Shown here: positions 35,101 through 44,100 of the stretch, one piece after another
How the letters are laid out: every line of letters starts with the position of its first letter
How positions within the stretch are numbered: the first letter of the stretch is position 1
DNA from: Amycolatopsis sp. CA-230715
GTDB lineage: Bacteria; Actinomycetota; Actinomycetes; Mycobacteriales; Pseudonocardiaceae
Direction: 5' to 3'
Assembly: GCF_018736145.1 (NCBI RefSeq)
Contig: NZ_CP059997.1
Coordinates: 6,509,501-6,573,500 of the forward strand
Length of the DNA: 64,000 nt
The notes under the pieces: model-generated
Seen by the model: the letters and a program-made list of their open reading frames with translations, nothing else
Databases searched by the model: none
Told to the model about the DNA's origin: nothing
Made by a program: the position numbers and the translations under genes

Positions 35101-38100
35101 CTGGGCGGCGATCGGCCCTTGCCCGGCCCCGGCATTTCCGAGGCAGAAGGGGAGTTCCTGTGGGAGCGGATGGCGAATTTCGTCGCGTCCGAAATCTCGT
35201 CGACCATCGACTTGACGTCGTTCGGCCGAGAGGTGGCGGAAAAGTTCGGTACCACCGCGTGGGACTTCGACGCGATACAGGCGCGGTACGGCGCTGAGCT
35301 GCTCGAAGCGTGGGCGTGGAAGCTGGGTGCGGGCGATGCCGCCGTCCAGGAAGCACAGGGGAAAGCGATCGAGGAACTGCGGCGAATACTGCGCGCGCGT
35401 TTCGCCACGGAGAATCCCGGGCTCTCAGACGTCGACGAGGCGCTGTACGTCGAAGAGGAGCTCGCCAGGATGGGCCAGGAGGAACGGGACGAGCTTCCCC
35501 TCCTGCTCGCGCGGAAGATGAGCATCGAATCCGAGTTGAGGGCCTCGGTCAACCGGATGCTGCTCGATTTCACACGACTGCGCGGAACCGGGCTCGAAGA
35601 ACTCGTCCGGCAGTTCGACACGGCCGCGCGCACGCACACGGACCTGCGCGAGTACCTGTCCCGGGTGGAACGGGAGCAGGGGCGCGACGCGGCACAGGCC
35701 TACCGCCACGACGCGGAGAACTCGCTGTGGGACCGGCGGCCGGAGTGGGTGCTGGGGACCGGTCCGAGCTGGAAACTGCACAACAGGGTCCTGGATGACC
35801 TCGTGACGTTCTACGCCGGAGGCCTCGCCCGCGGCGATGACCGCGACGTACTGCTGGAGTCACTGGCCGACGTGCGCGGGGCCGCGCAGGAGCTGGTGTA
35901 CTGGACCAGGTTCGGGCAGGCGCCACAACTCCGTGACCTCAATTTCACGGCGTTCGACATGATGGAACGAAACCATACGGTCGCGAACAGCGGGGCGGCG
36001 GAACATCTCGAAACACGGCTCCAGGATTTCCGTGCGTACTGGGCGGCCGATGTGCAAAGAGGGCGGGATATGCTCGACAGCCTGCCCGACGACCAACGTG
36101 CCGGGATCTACGACGAAGCACGCCTGCTGTTCCCCGTGGAAGAGGACACGACCAGGAGGTTCTGGTACGACACCAGGCAGCGGCAGCTTGTCCAGTTGAG
36201 AGAGGACGATCCCTGGCGGCAGGGTGAGTTCCGCTGGCAGGTCGGGTTGGGTAGCGAGCAGCTCAAGGAACTGCGCGACGAACTCGCGCACACGATCATT
36301 TCCGAAACCGTGAAACTGGCGCCGTTCTTCGGGGTCGCCGCCATGAAGGAAGCCGAGGAAGCATACGATTTCCAGCGTGGCCTGCGCGATGAGGAGAACG
36401 GGCCGCCGCGGACGTGGACCGAAGAGGAACAGCACGAGCGCGCCGCGGAGTGGAAGAAGTCGTTGAGCGTGGACTGGGCTTGGCTCAGAAAGGGCAAGAG
36501 GCGCCTGCCCGGGAAAGAGCGGAGTTTCGTCGTGCTTCGCGACGACCTGAACCGGCAGCTCGCTGACGCGCGTGAAGAGCACCGTGCGCTGAACGATTCC
36601 GAGTTCACGCTGAACGCCATGCAACAGATGGCGGACACGGAAGTCCTGTCCGGAGATGTACTGGACAAAATGGCTTTGGACTGGGCGGACCACGCTGCCC
36701 GGCGTGCCGCGAACGACGCTCTCTTGAAGGAGATCCCCGAAAAGATCGCCGCCGCACAGGCGGAGCTCGACGCGGAACGGACGCGTTTGGCGCAGGAAGA
36801 GGAGTGGCTCGCGTTCGAGGATTCTTCGGAACGTGAGTTACCCGCACGCGGTGTTCGGGAGAGGGTGAACCGGCTCGAAGCGCATCTCGCGCGGCGGAAG
36901 GTCGCGATCGAGGCGGAGCAGGAATCGCGGCGCCCGCTCCTTTCGGACATCGACCGCATACGCAACATGGTCATCCATCGTGGTTCGGAGGAGGCCCTCA
37001 ATTTCTCGCCCGTGCTCGATGACCTGGTGAACCCCCGCGAGCGCTGGTGGTGGGAGGAGTTCTACGAGGTCGACGCGGCGAGCGGTGCGTTCCCGCCCGC
37101 TCATCTCGGCGTGGTTTCCGCGCCGGGGTATGAGGTTGATTTGGTGAGTGGGGGGTTGCCGGTGGTGGAGGGGGGTGGTCTGCCGGGGTATTCGGTGGAG
37201 GTGCCGGTGGGGCATGAGGTGGTGTCGGGGGTGGTGTCGGATGTGGAGATGGTGTTGCGGTTGTTGTATCGGGGTCGGGTGGGGTTGTTCGTGGCGGCGG
37301 CGGAGTCGTTGGCGGGGTTGTCGGGTGCGGAGGCGGGGCGGTTGCGGGGGCATGCGGTGCGGTTGTTGCATTTTGGTGCGGTGGGTGATGAGCGGGCGGG
37401 GGTGGTGGGGGCGTGGGAGCGGTTGCGGGTGGGGATGATCGATTTGGTGGCGGATTTGTTTAGGGGTGGGGAGGTGGATGCGGTGGCGGATGCGGTGGCG
37501 CGGGGGTTGTCGGGTGAGGAGGTGGCGGTTGCGGGGGTGGTGGGTGGTGAGCGGGTGGTGGCGCCGGTGGTGGCGGGGATGTGGGCGGATTTGGTGTCGG
37601 AGGGTTTTTGGGCGCCGATCGGGAACGAGTTGGATTATTTCGCGGGGCGGATGCGGTCGGTGCCGCCGCCGGTGGCGGGGGAGCATCGGGTGCGGATGGT
37701 GCGGTGGCTCAAGCCGGTGGCGGGGTTGTCGGGCCCGGAGTTGGAGCGGTTGCGGCCGGTGTATCACGCGGTGTTGGAGGCGTTGGGGTATCTGTCGCAT
37801 CAGGACCAGCGCACGGGGAGTGAGCGGGCGTGGTGGTTCGCGGCCACCTTGCCCTATGGGCAGGCGGGCAGGTTCGGCCAGCTCGCCGAAGTCACGTGGC
37901 CCGAAGGGGACCTGGCGCACGGAGTGCTCGACGACCTCTTCGACAACGCGATCAGCCAAGCCGAAGCCGGTACCACGGCACAGAACGGCGACCTGTCGAC
38001 ACGGACCGGACTGGCGCAGCGCGGAGGACTGGCGCGTCAGGTGCTCGATGATCTGGATCCGGTGCGGCGGGACCAACTCGGGATGTCGGTCGACTTGATT

Positions 38101-41100
38101 CTGTTGCGGGAGCGCGATCCGATCCCGGACTGGGATCCGCGGGCGACTGCGCTGGCGGATGTCCGGGCGGTGCTGATCACCGAGCTGGACGAATACTTGT
38201 CGGAGACCAACGGGGTTTCCGGTGATGTGGTGATGGTGGGCGATCCGCTGGATCGGCTCGCGGTGGATCTGCTGGACCGGTTCGTACCGCTGGGCCAGGG
38301 CGGTGAGCATCGGATGCGCGGTGAGCTGGGTCCGCTGACGATGATCAACCGTCAGAACTACCTGAACGACGTGCCCGGTGCCCGGGTGAACTGCGGGCCC
38401 GCCACCGTCGCGGGTTTTTACCTGCTGGGCGGGGAAACCCGGGAGGTGCCGTTGCGGGGGCCGTATCCGGCGATCTACCTCGAACACGAGCTGGCGGGCC
38501 GGTTCGAGCGCGACGTGCCGCTGGAAGACGTCATCACCCGGACCTTCGATCAGGACCCGGCCGTCGCCCCGCACGGGGTCTTCCTGACCATGGGGGAAAA
38601 CGATCAGTGGGCGCACCCGCTCACCGTCTACCGGAACATCGGCGGCAGGCGTGTCATGTTCCTCGACATGGAGTCGGGGGACCACGCGTTCAGCGCCGAA
38701 GCCGAGCCGGATGGCGCGATCCGCTACTTCAGCGGCCGCGACGGTGCTACCGGCCGGGACCACCCGACCTCCCGGCCCCCGGTGCCCCCGCGGACCTGGT
38801 TCATGCCCACCCGAGCCATCGGGCAACCAGAACCCGAGAACCGGCCGAGCCAGGCGGAAAGCGCGGTCTACGGAATCGACATCGCGGGCCCGTCAGCGAG
38901 CACCGCGGCACCGGCGGAGCCCGGTGACACCGACCCCGCCGCGCGGACGGCGAAGGCGATGGCGGGCGAACTTCCGCCCGCCGCCCCCGGCGCACCCGCT
39001 CAGGATCGTCAGCGGCTGCACGACGAGCTGATCGCCAAGCTCACCACCTTGATCACCACCGGAACCCACCCGCGCCAGGCCTGGAACGACCCCGAGGTCG
39101 AAAACCTGCGCACCGAAGCCGAATCCCTCCGGGGAGAGGGTGCCGGAGCTCCGCACTACACCGGTTCGCAGGGCCGCGTGATGACCGCGTTGCTCCAGCA
39201 CGTGACGGAACGGAACGGGTCGGTGCGGAGCGGCGTGTCCGGCGCGGTGGTGGATTCGGTGGGGATCGAGTCCGGTCCGGTGGGGTTGCCGGTGGATGAG
39301 TGGGTGGGGCGGTTTGGTGATGTGGGGCGGTTGATGGCTGATGGTGGGGTTCGGTATCGGGCGGTGGCCGGTGCGGTGGCGGAGTTGCGGCGCAGGGGTG
39401 CGGCTCGCGGGGATGGGGTGGTGAAGAGGATTTTGCGGGATGTGGGGGCGTTGCGGGTGGAGTTCGCGGGGTCGGTGGATCGGCCGTCGGCGAGGCGGTC
39501 GGATGGCACGGTGCTCGATGGTGCGGGGCAGGTGGTGGCGGCGTCGGAGGCGTTGGATTCGCTGTATCGGCGGGATCCGCGCACGTTGGAGGCGGGTGAG
39601 CGTGCTGGGGCGCGGGAGGCGCGGCAGCGGTTCGATCGCGCGGTGCGGGAGGTGGAGCCGCTGGTGCGGGAGACCAACCTCGAACAGGTCGTGCCCGAGG
39701 CCGTGACACGCCTGGTCGCGCACGAATACCTGACCTCGCGCTGGTCCACCGAACGCCTGCGGCAGCACGCCGCCGACCTCGGAGCCGTCTTCGGCACCGC
39801 CGACCCCGCCTGGACCCTCGACCACCGCGAAAACACCCCCGGACTCCGCGGCGGAGCCACCCAACCCATGGACACCACCGACACCGAAGAAAGCGAGTCC
39901 GACGGGAGCGACTCCGAGGGGGAGGACGCCGCCCCGGTGTCGTACGTCGTGGGCGATTCGTCGTCCGACGAGCACGAGTCGGTGTTCGACCGCCTGGCCA
40001 GGGAAGGCGATCCCTGGACCACGGCCCACGTCCGCACCGGGCCGGACGTCGCCCACGCGGAGGCGACGCTCGACTCGTTGTCCGAAAAGGACAGAGCGAC
40101 CGCGCGGAACCTGGTCGCCGTGCTGTTCGAGAACGCGCCCGAGCTGGACGAATCCGTGGCCGTGGTGCACGCGGCACGGCTGCACCGGTGGGTGGCCGAA
40201 TCGGGCGACCTGGCGGAGTTCCGGCGGATCTGGAGTGATCCGGACCTCGTCGCGATGCGCGAAGAAGCCGAGGAAAACCGTGCTGACCGCGCACCCGCCA
40301 CCGATTCGGCGATCGCGGCGTACCGGGACATCTCGCTCTTCCGCAAGCACTTGCGCAAAGAGCCGGACGCTGTTTCGGTAGCACCCGCGACGAGGACGTG
40401 GTTCGACGAGACGAAACAGATCCTGGCGCTGCCCACGTCCGATTCCGATCGCGTCGACCGGATCCGGGAGGTCGAGCACGAGTTCCTCGAGACCGCGATC
40501 GCGATGGCGGAAAAACCGGACGCCGAAGCCAGGCTGGCGCGCCTTCGGGAGCAGTACTCGGACTGGTTGGGCGTCATCGACGACCCGGCGGCCGAACAGG
40601 CGAAGTACCAGGCGTTCGCGAGCAAGATCGCGACAACCAAGATCGAGTTCGACGCCTTGGTCGCGGACATGGAGCGCGAGCGGCGGGAGATCCGCGACAA
40701 GTTCGCTGTCGAGCCACGTAGTGAGCAGGAGAAGCTTCTCTTGCGGGACCTGGTCGACGTCGTGATCCTCACCAAGCCAGCCGACAATGCCGTCGACGAC
40801 CTCGTCGATGACATCCGGACCCAGTTCCTGAAGCTGCGAAAGAACGTCGACCTGTCGACGGGTGTCGCCATGGAGCGCGCGTTGCGCGCCCAACTCGCCC
40901 CGCATGTGGTCGAGGCGAGGAAGTTCCTGAACGGACTCGCCGAGCACGAGCGCGCGCTCGCGGATCGGATGATCGGCACCGACCTCCCGAGCAAGCACTG
41001 GTCGCTCGCAGTTTCCGGCGCTCGCCTGGTCCACGCCGCCCGCCTGTACGAATGGCAGTCCAGCCCGGCCGCTTCGGCGGAGGCACTGCGCGCGATCCTC

Positions 41101-44100
41101 GCGAACCCGATCACCCGGAACGTGCGGACCATGCTCGACGAGAGGGTGCCGCCGCACGAAGAAGATTCCCGCACGGAGACGGTCGAACGGTCGCCGAGCT
41201 GGCTCGCCCCCCTGCGTGACGTGCTGGACAAGCTGCCTGCGACGGAATCCGCCGAGGCGAAGTGGCGGATCGCGAAGGCGAACGACCTGTTGCCGGTCGC
41301 ACACCTCAGAGGGCCGCTTCTCGGCGGCCTGGCACGACGGCTGTTCCGCGCGCGCTCGACCCTGGTGAGCATGCTCGCGGACAAAATGCGCGAACTGCCC
41401 AGGACAGCGGATTCTTCGAGCTTTCGCGACGTGGCCACTGAATTCGCCAAGGACCTGAGCCTCGACCAGTTGGCCACCGTGGACGGCACCCGTGCCTGGC
41501 TCGACGTCTTCGAGTCGAATGCCGCGTTCTACGACGACTGGATGCACCTGGGTCTGTACCAGACGGAGATATCCGCCGAGACGCGCGCCAAGGCCAAGGA
41601 ACTGATCGGTGTCCCGTTCCTCTCCCCCGTGCGGGAGCGTCTCCTCGATCCGATGGTCGACGTCGCGGCTTTCTGGCTGCACGAAGGGACTCCGGAGGAC
41701 GAGGTCGTCGGCCGCATCGCGGTGTTGAACGCCGAAGCCGACGCGGTGGGCAGCCTTCGCAACGCGCCGATCGCGGTGCGGATGAGCGAGATCGCGCGGG
41801 TGGCCGGAACCGATCCTCGCACGGTGCCGCCGAGCGATCGGTCCGGTGTGGTGGTCGATACCGCCAAGATCGAGGACCTGCGCGCGCAGTGGCGCACGGA
41901 GCTCGATTCTCTGTGGACGCAGATAGGGCTGAACTGGCACGGCCCGTTCGAGGGGCAACGCGAGAACTTGATCCACTTGTACGGTGAGAGGTTCTTCGGC
42001 GAAATGACCGTCCCGAAGGGGCCGGCGCGAGAGTTCCTCGACGACCTGTTCGCCGCGCATTTGTACCACGATGAATGGCACAATCCCTTCCTGGTGGCCC
42101 TGCGCGCCGGAGCGGAGGAGATCTTCGGTCCGCAGTTGCCACCGCGTGCCGATGTGGACGAAGTGATCCGGCTTTTCTGGAAGGTTCCCCGCTGGAGGTA
42201 TCAGCTCGAGCGAACCGGGGCCGGTGTGGAGCACCGGATGCGGGAGACGGCTGAGCTACTCGGCCTTCCGGCGCTCTCCGGGCTGGAAGGGGCGCCGTTG
42301 AGCAGGGAACTGCGCCTGCGGGAAAACTATGTCAAGCTGGTGGCGTACGGTCTGCTGCACGACGGGCAGCCGCCGAGGCCAGTGGCCCCCCAGGAATCTC
42401 CGGCGTTCGGAACGGTGCGCTACGACGTTCCCCTGTTCGAGGATTTCTTGGACAACGGGGCGCCTGCGGAGCAATACGAGCAGATTACGCGGACTCTCGA
42501 AAACCGTTATGGGTACCAGGAAGCGGTGAACTGGTACGAACGAGGATTCGGAAACGAGGAATCTCTCCGCTCGGACGGCCTCGAAGCGCTCGGCCTGCCG
42601 CTGGACCAGGACCGTTCGCCGACCGAACTGCTCGCCATTCAGGAGGCCGCGGAAGCCGTCGGTTATCTGCGGAGAGCCGCCGAGGGATTTCGGCAGGACG
42701 CCGAAAGGCGAGCGACCGCACTGAGGGAAGCCCTGCTCGGCACGGCACCGGACTGGCTGCCCGAACAGCTGGCCCTGCATCTGGGTCGCCCGGGGCCATC
42801 GGGTCCCGAGCTGCGTGATGCCGTCGAGAACGTGGCGAGGGCCGATGACGAGCGGTTCGAGGCGTGGCGAAGCCTTGGCGCGCAACGGCTTTCCAGACCG
42901 GGCGAGCCGTGGGACCACGAGGACGGGTCGGCCGCCGAGGACTGGTTCGCGGCGGTGCTCGGCAGCCAGCTTCCGGTGCACGATCGGCTGCCGTCGGATC
43001 TCCCCGCGCTGGACACCACACGTGAGCTGGTCCGTTCGCTAAACGGGTGGAGCTGGTCGTATTCGCTGTCCGTGGTCCTGAGCCCGGCCGCCGCCCGGGA
43101 CCTCGAGGAAAGCAACAACGCCGTCGTGCGGGCGACTGCCGACGATCTCGATCGCTGGCGGAACACCGGTGAGACCCTGCTCGGCGGGATGAGGCACGGT
43201 GTGTACGCACGGGCCGCCGAAGTGCTCGGGCACCGGGCACTGCACTACCCGTTCGAGTCCTACACCGACCGGTTCATCACCGACCTGCGCGCTGAGTTCG
43301 ATGCTCTGCGTCGCCGCTTCACGCTGGGCACCGAAATCGGCCAGCAGCTCCAGAACGCGGCGTCGGCAGCCGCGCACGCCTACCTGACCGAACACCGCAG
43401 GCGGGTCGAGCAGGAGTTCCGCAGTCGAGCGGGGAACGTCAGTCCCGCGCTCGTCACCGTCGTCGACGAGGGGGCCGGTGGGGAGCTTGCTCCGCCTCTC
43501 ACCCCGGAGTTGACCGCGGACGACAGCGAGAGCGAATCCGAGGATGGGTCGGATGACGAATCCGAGGGTGAGTCCGAGGGTGAGGTGTCGCTGGGCAGCG
43601 CCCGTGACGGCGATGAGTCGGAGAGCGAGTTGTCCGAGGACGGCGAATCGTCGGAGGACGACGAGGGCCTGGTGGCCCCGGACGGCTTCACCGGCACGCT
43701 GGACTACCTCACCGAACTGGCGGAGCTCGCGCAGTCGCAATTGGACAGCCTGACGGTTCGCGAGCGGGTGAACAAGATCATGCGTGCCACGAACTGGATC
43801 GGGCCGCTGCGTCAAGACGAATTCGGTGCGCCGGGCGAACGGGAACGCGCACTGAGGTACGCGCAGCTTCGGGACATTTTGGCCGGTGCGGCCGGTGACT
43901 CGATCACGCAGGCCCAAGCCTTCTGGGTGAACGAGGCCGATTTCCGGAAATCGTTGCAGGAATGGTTCAACGAGGACGGCGTGGACCGTGTCCGGCTCAC
44001 CGGGAGCTGGACCGAGGTCTCGACGACCGCGAGTGCTCATCGAGCGTTCGGCTGGATCATGGCGGAACACCAGGCGGAGTTCGAGCGGAGTGCGGAGCAC

